A DNA stretch of 37,473 nt from Desulfobacterales bacterium (GTDB taxonomy: Bacteria; Desulfobacterota; Desulfobacteria; Desulfobacterales; JAFDDL01): contig JAVEYW010000002.1 in the NCBI GenBank assembly GCA_034003325.1, positions 278,189 through 315,661 on the forward strand, given 5' to 3'. The translations under genes and the position numbers were made by a program. Positions 16,762 to 25,421 of this stretch are shown one piece after another. Within the stretch, counting starts at the first letter, position 1; every line of letters starts with the position of its first letter. The notes beneath the pieces are model-generated. The model saw only the letters and a program-made list of their open reading frames with translations, was not told the origin of the DNA and searched no databases.

Positions 16762-16857
16762 TCCGGCAAAGCCGGATGCTGGAATGCTGGAATGCTGGGA
16801 TGCATAAAAACCATCTCTCACCTTCGGCGAATATACACGCAGAAGCGTGCATGTTTC
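16756..16857. repeat. Right ~100-bp inverted repeat flanking a CBS gene
   Basis: Its reverse complement aligns along its whole length with 16160-16261 with about 15% differences by eye. The same hairpins are kept with compensating changes (ATGCACGC/GCGTGTAT). It lies between the CBS gene stop and the 3' end of the operon on the minus strand, where it could serve as a terminator. Confidence 0.85.
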
Positions 16858-16872
16858 CGTCCGATCAGGGGC

Positions 16873-18060
16873 CTAAGCGGATGGAACCCGGTCCGGCGTG
16901 GATAAGACTTTTTGAATCGCCGTAGTTCCCGCCTTTGGAATTCGAATGCGAAATGTGGCACCTCGTCCCTTTGACGAAATGACGGTGATGGTGCCGCCAT
17001 GCTGAGTAATGATGTTGCTGGTGATAAACAAGCCAAAGCCGGTACCCTTGCTTCCCTTGGATGAAAAGAAAAGATCAAAGATTTTTTCACGGGTTTCGCT
17101 AGTCATGCCGATACCGGTATCCTGAATTTCCATAATCAGAGTTGCATGTTGCTCCTTCACCCGGAAAATGATTTGGTGGAAGGGTTTGGATGTATCCGAT
17201 ACGCAGGCATCCACGGCATTATCGAAAATATTGATAAGCGCCGTTCGCAAAAAATCCGGATCAAGCGGAAAGGTGTCGGGCGCGCCTTCAAACTCCCGAA
17301 TCAAGGAAATATTTTTCCCTTTAATTTTGGGCACAATTCCGTCAGCCACATCCTCAATAAAAAGGGGAATGTCCACAATCGTGGATTTTAACTCCCTGTC
17401 CTTGACGTAAAATAAAATGTCCAACATTAATTTTTTAATATGTGCCGCCGTTGATTTAACGATATTCAGGCCCTCTTTGCTCTGTTCGGGCCTCGCTTTG
17501 GTCAAGCCCGAATCGAGCATGTAAAGGCCGGCATCCATATTGGTCAAAAGCCCCTTCACCCCGTGTGAAATGGAACCGATCATTAGTCCGAGTGATGAGA
17601 GCCGGTCCTGAAGTTCAATCTTCTCCCGCACCAGAGCTTCAAGGCTCTCGGTGTATTGTGTTAAGGTTCGTTTGATCAGAATCTTGTCTTGAACGCGTTT
17701 CAGGGCTATTTTTAACGCTTCTGTATTGACCGGTTTTGTGACGAAATCCGCAGCTTCATGTTTGAGGCTCTCAATGGCCAGATCCATATCCCCATGCCCT
17801 GTGATCATGATCACTTCCGCGTCCGGATTTTCATGTTTCACCGATTTGAGCAGCTCAATGCCGTCCATTCCCGGCATTTTGATATCCGTTAGAACCATAG
17901 GCGGCATTTTTTTCTTATACAGCGCAAGTGCTTCACGCCCGTTTTTCGCGCTAAGAACCGTGTAGCCGCAATCCGACAACACAATGGTTAAAACATCCCG
18001 AATATCTTCTTCATCGTCGACAAGCAGCAGTTGCCATTTTTCGTTGGGAGGTGTTGTCAT
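16873..18060 (-). CDS. Receiver-histidine kinase hybrid (REC-HisKA-HATPase)
   Basis: 395 residues, no membrane segment. Residues ~8-125 are a receiver (LLLVDDEED, phosphoacceptor D59 in LTDIKMPGMDG, T87, K109). An H-box follows, SISHGVKGLLTN with H166, then an HATPase with N-box (INIFDNAVDACV), G1 (QDTGIGMT) and G2 (GTGFGLFI). It receives phosphate from a kinase and passes signal through its own kinase domain, an intermediate in a relay. Start ATG 18060 overlaps the upstream kinase stop as ATGA, so the two are translationally coupled; the frame continues upstream but only as antisense-free shadow of that gene. Last gene of the Hdr operon. Confidence 0.9.
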   Translation of the reverse strand: MTTPPNEKWQLLLVDDEEDIRDVLTIVLSDCGYTVLSAKNGREALALYKKKMPPMVLTDIKMPGMDGIELLKSVKHENPDAEVIMITGHGDMDLAIESLKHEAADFVTKPVNTEALKIALKRVQDKILIKRTLTQYTESLEALVREKIELQDRLSSLGLMIGSISHGVKGLLTNMDAGLYMLDSGLTKARPEQSKEGLNIVKSTAAHIKKLMLDILFYVKDRELKSTIVDIPLFIEDVADGIVPKIKGKNISLIREFEGAPDTFPLDPDFLRTALINIFDNAVDACVSDTSKPFHQIIFRVKEQHATLIMEIQDTGIGMTSETREKIFDLFFSSKGSKGTGFGLFITSNIITQHGGTITVISSKGRGATFRIRIPKAGTTAIQKVLSTPDRVPSA

Positions 18061-20360
18061 GCCGGCCCCCTTTCTTTTTTGCGCTGCATGGCAAAGGGGA
18101 AGGCAAGCGTAAACCGTGCCCCTCCCTCGGGGCCAGAGTAGGCGGTTATACTGCCACCGCACTCCTTGACGATGCCATAACTGATGGAAAGCCCCAGGCC
18201 TGTTCCCTTTCCCACTTCCTTGGTGGTAAAAAAGGGCTCGAAGATTTTTTCCAGAATCGGCGGCGGAATACCCATTCCAGTATCGCGGACGTCCACGGTC
18301 ACTTTGCCGTTGGCAACCCGTGTGAATATGGTGATCTGGCTTTCTTCTTCGGGCGGACGGCCCTGAAGCGCCCATTTCTCCTCTATGGCATCCCTGGCAT
18401 TGACCAGCAGGTTGATGAACACCTGTTCCAGGCGGTCCGGATCAGCAAGAATTTTAGGCACAACCTTTTCAGTATCACAAACAAGCTTAATTCCCTTGAC
18501 CTTCAATTGCTGGCTGAAGATGTCGACCGCGTTTCGAATTACCTCGTTGATTTGCACCTTTTCCATTTTCATCTCGGATTTTCTGGCAAACTGACGCATA
18601 TGGGTGATAATTCGAGTGGCTCGATCCACATTTTTATCGGTTTTGGTCAACATAGTGGCAAGAATTTCGGGGGCAATGGTCTCTTGTTTTTCGAGTTTGT
18701 CCATACAGAAACTGCTGACGGTTTTAATGACCGACAGGGGCTGGTTCAGCTCATGCGCGATACCGGTGGCCATCTCTCCCAAGGTGGCCATTTTTCCGGC
18801 TTGAATCAGTTGCTGTTCCACCTCGAGCCGCTTGGTGATATCGCTGCTGGTGACTAGGAAGACTTTTTGGCCGGAATATTCGGAAGGAGAAATGCGAATA
18901 TTGACGATCAGGGGGGTACCGGCTTTGTGAATGTTTTTCACCCGGTCAATAGCTTCAGAAGCGTAAATACGCAGGGAGATCGCTTCGCGATCCGCTGCCG
19001 GAAATAGCGTTAAAAACGATACCCCGAGTATTTCTTTTTCCGTGTACCCGTATACGGCTTCAACGCTTTTATTGCAGTCGATAATTTTCAGTGAATCCAT
19101 ACTCAGAACGAACACCGGATTGGGAATGTTGTTAAAAATGGCATGATATTTTTTTTCGGATTTATCCAGCGCCATTTCCAATTGTTTTTGGTCCGAGATA
19201 TCCAGAGAAATTTCCATGGCGGCGACAATTTTGCCGTTATCGTCGGTAATGGGGGTAGTCCGGGTAATCCAATGCTTTGCAGTGCCATCCTTGTCGACGC
19301 CGGTTTCCGTGGCGGATTGGGAAATTCCGGTCAAAAAGGTCTGCTCAACCGCGCAGGGAACGCATTTTTCCTGCCGCCCTTTATAGGCCCGATAACAGTA
19401 ATCCCCCGGTTTCGGTGCGAACTTCAGGCCGAAGGCCTTGTTATAGTTTAAAAGCCGATACTGACGGTCCTGAACGGTGATTAGGCAGGGAACCATTTCA
19501 AAGAGCTTTTGATATTCATCCCGTTGTTTATTTAACTTGGCTTGGTGTTTGGCGATTTCATTGCCCATGTGATTGATGGCATGGCCCAATTGCCCCATCT
19601 CGTCATCCTGGTGAATGTCGATGCCGACGGCATATCGGCCCTCGGCAATTCGCCGAGTGCCGTCGATCAGTTTTTTGGCGGGTTGATTGACGAATCGCAT
19701 CAAAAAAAGAAAGATAATAGCTCCCGTGACGAGGAACACGATAAGCGCCAACCCCTTTGCCCAGTTCTCAGCATGCGCGATTTCAATGTCCGTTTGATCA
19801 AGAGAGATGACCACATCCAGGGCACCTAGAATTTTCTTGTCCCCGGGATGCACATGACAGGCGCTGGTGGCGCATTCGGGTTCGTTGTCAATGGGGCTGA
19901 TGATGCCCAGAACCCGGTACCCTTTGGGCGATGAGAAAATTCGTGTTCGTCCGGCCAGATTAACCACCGTTAAGGGCGGTTCCGTGCGGTGGCAGATGTA
20001 ACATGCCTCATCCTTGATATTGGTGGTGCGGTCCACCTCCTCGGCCACATTGGAAAATTTTATCTGGCCGCCCTTATTATAGATACGAATACTTTCAAAT
20101 TCTTGCTGCCTGGCGATGTTGTTGATCATCTGATTAATATCGTCGCGGGAGTTTTGCATCATGGCCGAATGTGCGCCAAGCTTGATGGTGTCGGTCAACC
20201 AGTCGGCTGTGTGCAAAACGTTTTCCATTAATTTTTCTCTCTGGTATTGAATGTTGAAATGGGACCAGGCGAAAATGATGACAAACAGCGTTCCTCCCAC
20301 CATAAGGATGAGCTTGGCGGCGAGCCGACGCCGAATATATTGAATAACCGGTTGCATCAT
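18057..20360 (-). CDS. Sensor histidine kinase with periplasmic c-type heme motifs
   Basis: 767 residues. TM1 at ~14-34 and TM2 at ~203-222 bracket a ~165-residue periplasmic domain with CYICH (120-124, a standard c-heme motif) and CATSACH (163-169, CX4CH). HAMP ~223-275, a first PAS ~283-390 containing [15 protein letters not shown], a second PAS ~400-510, HisKA with H536 ([11 protein letters not shown]) and HATPase ([27 protein letters not shown]). One or two covalent hemes would make it a periplasmic redox or gas sensor. It starts 12 bp after hdrB, with AGGTGA before the ATG, and overlaps the next gene by 4 bp. Heme binding is inferred from motifs. Confidence 0.9.
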   Translation of the reverse strand: MMQPVIQYIRRRLAAKLILMVGGTLFVIIFAWSHFNIQYQREKLMENVLHTADWLTDTIKLGAHSAMMQNSRDDINQMINNIARQQEFESIRIYNKGGQIKFSNVAEEVDRTTNIKDEACYICHRTEPPLTVVNLAGRTRIFSSPKGYRVLGIISPIDNEPECATSACHVHPGDKKILGALDVVISLDQTDIEIAHAENWAKGLALIVFLVTGAIIFLFLMRFVNQPAKKLIDGTRRIAEGRYAVGIDIHQDDEMGQLGHAINHMGNEIAKHQAKLNKQRDEYQKLFEMVPCLITVQDRQYRLLNYNKAFGLKFAPKPGDYCYRAYKGRQEKCVPCAVEQTFLTGISQSATETGVDKDGTAKHWITRTTPITDDNGKIVAAMEISLDISDQKQLEMALDKSEKKYHAIFNNIPNPVFVLSMDSLKIIDCNKSVEAVYGYTEKEILGVSFLTLFPAADREAISLRIYASEAIDRVKNIHKAGTPLIVNIRISPSEYSGQKVFLVTSSDITKRLEVEQQLIQAGKMATLGEMATGIAHELNQPLSVIKTVSSFCMDKLEKQETIAPEILATMLTKTDKNVDRATRIITHMRQFARKSEMKMEKVQINEVIRNAVDIFSQQLKVKGIKLVCDTEKVVPKILADPDRLEQVFINLLVNARDAIEEKWALQGRPPEEESQITIFTRVANGKVTVDVRDTGMGIPPPILEKIFEPFFTTKEVGKGTGLGLSISYGIVKECGGSITAYSGPEGGARFTLAFPFAMQRKKERGPA

Positions 20361-20372
20361 TTCACCTGTTTT

Positions 20373-21239
20373 TCATGCGCTTTTAAGCTTTTCGCGAAAG
20401 CTTTCCGTGACGGCCAGGTTTAAATGAAGCCCCAGATCTTTCTCCGTGATCCCCAGAGCCAGTCCGATCAATTGCGACAGATACAGTATTGTGATTTGAA
20501 GCGGCTTATCATAATATCTTGAAATCTTATTTTGATAGGCCTCAAGATTCATCTGGCACATGGGGCAGACCGTAAGAATCGCGTCCGCGCCGGTCGCCGC
20601 GTTTAAGATTGCTCCCACCAGCGCAATCCCCACGTCGGTTTTGGTGTTCATGTTGGCTGCTCCACAGCATTTTCCCCCCATATCCCAGTGAAAAACGGTG
20701 GCGCCCAGCGCTTCGATCAAGGGTTCCATGGACCGGGGCGTTTCCGGATCATCAAAAACGGCAAAGGGGCGAAGGCACTGGCACCCGTAATAAGGGGCGA
20801 TCACCAGATTCGAAAGGGGCTTTTCGACTCGATCCCGAAAGCATTCCGGCCCGACATCAGTTGAAAGCACATCCAGGAGATGCCGGACCCGGCCGGTACC
20901 GTTCCAATGAAGCCCCTCTTCGCCTATCACTGAGTTGATGTGCCGGCGTGTATTATGGTCTTTCAGGCAAGCAGCCGTTTGAAGGTTAAGATAACAAGCA
21001 CTGCACGGCACGAGAATATCTTCTGCCGCGTCCATCCCTTCGGCCAAGGCCAGGTTCCGTGCGGGAAGGGCCAGCGAAAGAAGATGGCTGGTGGCGTGGG
21101 CCGCGCTGGCGCCGCAGCAGGTCCAGTCTGCCAGCGTATGCAATTCGACATCAGCGGCCGTCATGATGGCCCGGACGGATAGATCATACTCCCGCGCCGT
21201 TCCTTCCAGGGAGCAACCGGGATAATAGATGTAGTTCAT
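20373..21239 (-). CDS. hdrB: Heterodisulfide reductase subunit B
   Basis: 288 residues with two complete CCG domains (Cx31-39-CC-x35-37-CxxC): C9, C41-C42, C79-C82 and C153, C191-C192, C225-C228. In characterised HdrB these bind two noncubane [4Fe-4S] clusters that cleave a disulfide substrate, CoM-S-S-CoB in methanogens. Sulfate reducers lack CoM and CoB; the physiological disulfide is unknown and may be DsrC or another thiol. hdrB overlaps hdrC by 4 bp (ATGA) and precedes the sensor kinase by 12 bp. HdrC brings electrons from HdrA. Confidence 0.95.
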   Translation of the reverse strand: MNYIYYPGCSLEGTAREYDLSVRAIMTAADVELHTLADWTCCGASAAHATSHLLSLALPARNLALAEGMDAAEDILVPCSACYLNLQTAACLKDHNTRRHINSVIGEEGLHWNGTGRVRHLLDVLSTDVGPECFRDRVEKPLSNLVIAPYYGCQCLRPFAVFDDPETPRSMEPLIEALGATVFHWDMGGKCCGAANMNTKTDVGIALVGAILNAATGADAILTVCPMCQMNLEAYQNKISRYYDKPLQITILYLSQLIGLALGITEKDLGLHLNLAVTESFREKLKSA

Positions 21240-21814
21240 TTTGGTTCCTCCAGTTCTCTTGCTTTGCGAAAGATGGCTTCCAGCCGGAAGGTGCCCTTGG
21301 CGGGGGAGCCAATATTAAGCTTGCCCTTGGCCATCAACTTCATTCCCAGCGGCGTAAATTGCAGCGCAAGGACTGGATTTTTCATGGAAATAAGATAGCG
21401 GGCCATAAACTCCGTTTCGTGAACCCGGCCGTGTTTGCGAATACTTTCCATGAAGGCTTGATAAAACCGGACACTTCGCCGGTGATTGGCAAGGTCCTGC
21501 TGGGCCGCAATTCGCTTGAGGGCGGCCATGGCATCGGTTAAGGGCAATCCCCTCGGGCATCGAAGCGTGCAGTAATAGCAGGCGGAACAGACCATGAAGG
21601 TTTGACTTTCAAAAATCGCTTCGGTTTCCCCCGACAATACCATGCGCCACATGGCCCTGGGGGTATAATCCATGGCAAAGGCGTTGGGACAGGAGCCCGT
21701 ACAGGTGCCGCACTGAATGCAGGCACTCACCATCTCCCGAATCGGTGCCAGCGGATTTGGAACTGGTTGCCCCGAATCCTTTTGCTCAGCGCAATTTACT
21801 GCCGTAACCTTCAT
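21236..21814 (-). CDS. hdrC: Heterodisulfide reductase subunit C
   Basis: 192 residues with two four-cysteine ferredoxin motifs: C32-C35-C38-C42 (CIQCGTCTGSCP) and C76-C79-C82-C86 (CSACYYCTLRCP), for two [4Fe-4S] clusters. It is the electron wire from HdrA to HdrB, a soluble form without membrane segments, unlike QmoC or HdrE-type proteins. ATG 21814 is chosen because AAAGGA lies 7-8 bases upstream; GTG 21832 would start inside that site. The stop overlaps hdrB by 4 bp. A 97-bp spacer with a large inverted repeat separates it from the upstream hdrA. Confidence 0.93.
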   Translation of the reverse strand: MKVTAVNCAEQKDSGQPVPNPLAPIREMVSACIQCGTCTGSCPNAFAMDYTPRAMWRMVLSGETEAIFESQTFMVCSACYYCTLRCPRGLPLTDAMAALKRIAAQQDLANHRRSVRFYQAFMESIRKHGRVHETEFMARYLISMKNPVLALQFTPLGMKLMAKGKLNIGSPAKGTFRLEAIFRKARELEEPK

Positions 21815-21847
21815 CGCTATTTCCTTTCTCACGAAGCATTCCCATCC

Positions 21848-21928
21848 ATTCGGCTTTTTTTCTTTTTGCTGGTAAGCCTCCCAGCTTCCCAGCCTTAGAG
21901 CCGCCTACCCTTTACCAGCAAGCCGAAT
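21848..21928 (-). promoter_or_regulatory. Long stem-loop spanning the hdrA stop codon
   Basis: The outer arms ATTCGGCTT/AAGCCGAAT (21848-21856, 21920-21928) and inner arms TGCTGGTAA/TTACCAGCA (21867-21875, 21912-21920) make an imperfect stem, about 17 bp with a ~10-nt A-rich bulge. The hdrA TAA lies in the inner arm. No U tract follows on the minus strand, so it is more likely an RNA-processing or stability element than a terminator. Confidence 0.45.
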
Positions 21929-24900
21929 CAATAATCTCCAGCATCTGTGTCTTAAAGAACCCTTCTAAAACCGAAGCCCCGTTGGGGCACGCACTGACGC
22001 AAGCGCCACATCCCTGGCACATAAGGGGATTAACCTGCACCTGCGCCGGATCTTCGTCGAGGGTTCTGGCGCCATAGGGACAGGCTTCGATACACCGCTC
22101 GCACAGCGAGCAAAGGCTGTGACGAACCATCGAGGTAACTTTGCCGGCCGGCAAGTGCTTGCGGGCCAGAAGTCTGAGCGCCCGCTGCGCGGCGGCTTCC
22201 GCGGACGCAATGGATTCGGTAATGTTCCGCGGAGAAAGAGCCAGCCCACAGGCAAAAACCCCTTCCTTGAGTGCGTCCACGGGCCGCCATTTGGGTTCCG
22301 CTTCCTGAAAAAAGCCGTCCTGATCGCGGTCAATGCCAAAGGCCTGCGCCAGTTCCGGTGAAAGGGTCGGCACAATTCCCGTCGCAAGAATCAAGCGGTC
22401 CGCCATTATCTGCACATCCCGCTCGAGGATCGGTTCTCTCACGGTGATTTGAACCCCGTCCGCCAGAGGTTCAACCCGGGGTTTATGATCCCCATCGTAT
22501 CGAATAAACAGAATACCGGTTTTTCGAGCTTGTGTATAATAGGTTTCGGTGAATCCGGGCGTCATAATATCCCGGTATAAGATGGTGACAACGATGTCCG
22601 GTTGCATCTCCTTAAGCCGCAGGGCATGCTTTAACGCGGTGGGGCAGCATATGCGGCTGCAATAATTTCTCGGTTCTTCCCTGGAATCGACACATTGAAT
22701 CATGACAACTGACCGCAATTGCGCAGGATCCAGTTGCTGCGTGCGAAGCGCTGTTTCCAGCTCTTTTTGGGTAAGGATGAACGCGCTGGTGCCATATCCA
22801 TAGGCGGTGGTGGCGGCCTCGGTGCCGCCGGTGGCCAGAATCGTGACCCCGTGATGCTGGGTTTGCACCACGCCTTCAGGCCCTTCCAGTGTGGTAACAA
22901 ATTGTCCCACCTGGCCGAAGGCGCCCATGACGCGGGTGCCGGTCTGCACCGTGATGTGAGGATGGGCTTGCACCCTTGCCAGCGTTTCCTGCAACAGCGG
23001 CGCAACGGCATGCCCGTCCAACGTATGATGCAGCCATTTCATGTTGCCGCCCAGAGAATCGCTTTTTTCCACCAGAGCCACCTGAAACCCGTGATCTGCC
23101 AGTCCGATCGCCGCGTGCATGCCGGCAATGCCGCCCCCCACCACCAGCGCGGATTGTTCAATGTCCCCACCGGCAACCGGTCCGGGAGTAACCCGCTTGA
23201 GCGCTGCGATTCCGGTTTCCATCGTATGCAATAGGGCGGCTATGCTCACCGCCGGCTGCGTGGTTTCGGACATCAGAAAAGGGGGGCGGAAATCCGCCAC
23301 GGTCATCAAATCAGCGGATAGCCCCGTTTCCCGGGCCAATTCGCGCAGCCCGGCATGATGGGCGTAGGGCGTACAGGCGCCGATCAGCAGCCGGTTGGCG
23401 CCGGCGTCTTTCAGCAGACGCGCCACCTGCCCGCCGCCATCCTGGCCACAGAGTTGCTCGATCCCTTCGACTTGCTGCACGGCCGGATCCAACAACAGGC
23501 GGGGGGCGATGGCGGCCACATCCGCTTTGGACAAGCATTTTCCGCCACAGGTGCAAAGGACGGCCAGGATTCGGGGCGGCTCTTTGGCGACATCCCTTTC
23601 TTCCGGGCCGGCCGGAGCTTCCAACGCCAGGGAACCGCCGGCGCCGTGAAGGATTCGGGAAGCACCCAGGGCGGCGGCGGACGCCTGAATGACTGCATCC
23701 TGAATATCCGTTAACCCTGAAAAAGCGCCACCGATGAAAATTCCTTCCCGGCCGGTTCGGCTCAAGGAAAAGGCTTCTGTTTCCGCAAACCCCCAACGGT
23801 TGCGGCCGATTCCCGTCATTTCGGCCAGGGCCTCGATACCCGGCGCCGGCCGCTGCCCCACGGAGAGAATCACCATATCCCAGCGCGTCTCGTGAAGCGC
23901 GCCGTTTTCATCCGCGTATCGCAGCAATAGATCCCCGCTCCCCTTAGCGGCCGGTGCCACGGAATGAATACGAACCCGTTCAAAGCGAACACCGTAAAGC
24001 GCTTCGGCGCTTTCCCGATACCGTTGAAAGGATTTTCCGGCGGTGCGCATGTCCATATAAAAGATGGCGGCTTCGAAATTTCCGGCGGCTTTTTGCTTTG
24101 CCATCACGGCCTCCTTGATGGCATGCATGCAGCAAACGCCGGAACAAAAATCCGCGTCCAATTGAAGGTCCCGGGAGCCCACGCACTGAATCCAGGCGGC
24201 CCTGGAAACGGGCTTTCCATCCGATGGCCGCACCGGGCAGCCCCGGGAAGGCCCCGTGCCGCTCAACATTCGTTCAAACGCCAAGCTGGTCACCACATTG
24301 GGATACACCCCGTACCCGAAAGTGTTTATTCCGGTCGAGGGATCAAAAAACGCCGTGCCGCCGCACAGCACCACCGCGCCCACAGTGACCCGCCGCGCCC
24401 GGGCCATCTCAAATTCATGGTAAACCCCTGTGACCATGGGAATCAGCTTGTCCGGTTCAAAGGGCTTGATCAGGTAGTCGGAAGCGCCTATTTTCATGGC
24501 TTCCACTGCGGTTTCCACCGTGGCATAGGCGGTCATCAGGATCACGGTGAGTTCCGGGAAGAGCTCCCGGGCCTTTTGCAGCAATTCCACGCCATCCATG
24601 CCCGGCATTTTGATATCCGTGAGCATCAGGTGTATCGGCGGCCCCTCGGCAAGACACGCCAGCGCCTCTGCGCCCGAGGCGACGCTGATGACAGAAAATC
24701 CCTCCTCTTCTTGCAGCCACGCCTTAAGCGATTCGCGCACGATCAATTCATCGTCCACCACCAGAATTCTGAACCTTTGCCGATCCAACGCCTGAAGCTG
24801 AATGGCACCAGTGGGGCAGACCGGCACGCATTGGCCGCAACCGGTGCAGGCCGCCGCATCGATTTGGTAGGTATGGGGAAGGATCAGCGGGGCTGGCAGG

Positions 24901-25346
24901 AAAACCGCTTTTCGCAAGGTCAAACCGGCATTGAAGGTGTCCGGCACGGCCACCGGGCAAACCTCGGTGCAAAGACCACACCCCATACATTTGGCCGGAT
25001 CGATTCCGCGTGCCTTTTCCCGCAGGGTCACCTGAAAATTTCCCGGTTCTCCGGACACGGCAACCAGTTCGGTGGACAGCAGGATTTCAATATTTTCATG
25101 AGAAAGCCCTTTTCGCAGGCAATGCTGAGAGGCGGCATTCCGATTCACCAGGGGAAGCATTTTGCACATGCCGCAATGATTCGAGGGAAACTGATAATCG
25201 AGCTGGGAAAGAATGCCTCCCAGATGCGCCGCCCGGTCAATCAGGGTCACCCCGTATCCAAATTCCGCCAGATCGAGAGCGGCCCGAATGCCGCTGATGC
25301 CCGCGCCCACCACCATGGCCGTGCCGGCTTTACGATAAGGATTCAT
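21912..25346 (-). CDS. hdrA: Double HdrA fusion with an inserted CheY-like receiver domain
   Basis: 1144 residues. Order: HdrA FAD domain (GAGISG at 14-19, C58/C61); ferredoxin module (C120-C123-C126-C130 and C167-C170-C173-C177); receiver, ~192-312 (D198-D199, D244 in LTDIKMPGMDG, T272, K294, all key residues present); rest of HdrA FAD domain (~320-575); an HdrA N-terminal domain (~592-715, CTC and GACTPY); a second FAD domain (GGGIAG at 737-742, ~733-1065); ferredoxin (C1079-C1082-C1085-C1089, C1110-C1113-C1116-C1120). HdrA is the flavin subunit that bifurcates electrons. The receiver is in frame at the end of the first ferredoxin module, not at a terminus. GGAGG lies 6 bases before the ATG. 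Confidence 0.93.
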   Translation of the reverse strand: MNPYRKAGTAMVVGAGISGIRAALDLAEFGYGVTLIDRAAHLGGILSQLDYQFPSNHCGMCKMLPLVNRNAASQHCLRKGLSHENIEILLSTELVAVSGEPGNFQVTLREKARGIDPAKCMGCGLCTEVCPVAVPDTFNAGLTLRKAVFLPAPLILPHTYQIDAAACTGCGQCVPVCPTGAIQLQALDRQRFRILVVDDELIVRESLKAWLQEEEGFSVISVASGAEALACLAEGPPIHLMLTDIKMPGMDGVELLQKARELFPELTVILMTAYATVETAVEAMKIGASDYLIKPFEPDKLIPMVTGVYHEFEMARARRVTVGAVVLCGGTAFFDPSTGINTFGYGVYPNVVTSLAFERMLSGTGPSRGCPVRPSDGKPVSRAAWIQCVGSRDLQLDADFCSGVCCMHAIKEAVMAKQKAAGNFEAAIFYMDMRTAGKSFQRYRESAEALYGVRFERVRIHSVAPAAKGSGDLLLRYADENGALHETRWDMVILSVGQRPAPGIEALAEMTGIGRNRWGFAETEAFSLSRTGREGIFIGGAFSGLTDIQDAVIQASAAALGASRILHGAGGSLALEAPAGPEERDVAKEPPRILAVLCTCGGKCLSKADVAAIAPRLLLDPAVQQVEGIEQLCGQDGGGQVARLLKDAGANRLLIGACTPYAHHAGLRELARETGLSADLMTVADFRPPFLMSETTQPAVSIAALLHTMETGIAALKRVTPGPVAGGDIEQSALVVGGGIAGMHAAIGLADHGFQVALVEKSDSLGGNMKWLHHTLDGHAVAPLLQETLARVQAHPHITVQTGTRVMGAFGQVGQFVTTLEGPEGVVQTQHHGVTILATGGTEAATTAYGYGTSAFILTQKELETALRTQQLDPAQLRSVVMIQCVDSREEPRNYCSRICCPTALKHALRLKEMQPDIVVTILYRDIMTPGFTETYYTQARKTGILFIRYDGDHKPRVEPLADGVQITVREPILERDVQIMADRLILATGIVPTLSPELAQAFGIDRDQDGFFQEAEPKWRPVDALKEGVFACGLALSPRNITESIASAEAAAQRALRLLARKHLPAGKVTSMVRHSLCSLCERCIEACPYGARTLDEDPAQVQVNPLMCQGCGACVSACPNGASVLEGFFKTQMLEIIDSACW

Positions 25347-25421
25347 AGCGTTCCTCCGGGGTCCTTAAGTTCATCGAGTTTCTTTGGGTTAGCGGCCTTT
25401 TCCGGCGATGAAAGCAATGCT

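Noticed and set aside
16160..16857. Insertion sequence
   Set aside because: The only gene between the inverted repeats is a CBS protein; no transposase and no visible target duplication.
16873..18375. 500-codon version of the receiver-kinase starting at 18375
   Set aside because: The first ~105 residues are read out of frame through the end of the sensor kinase gene; ATG 18060 has an ATGA overlap and the receiver begins there.
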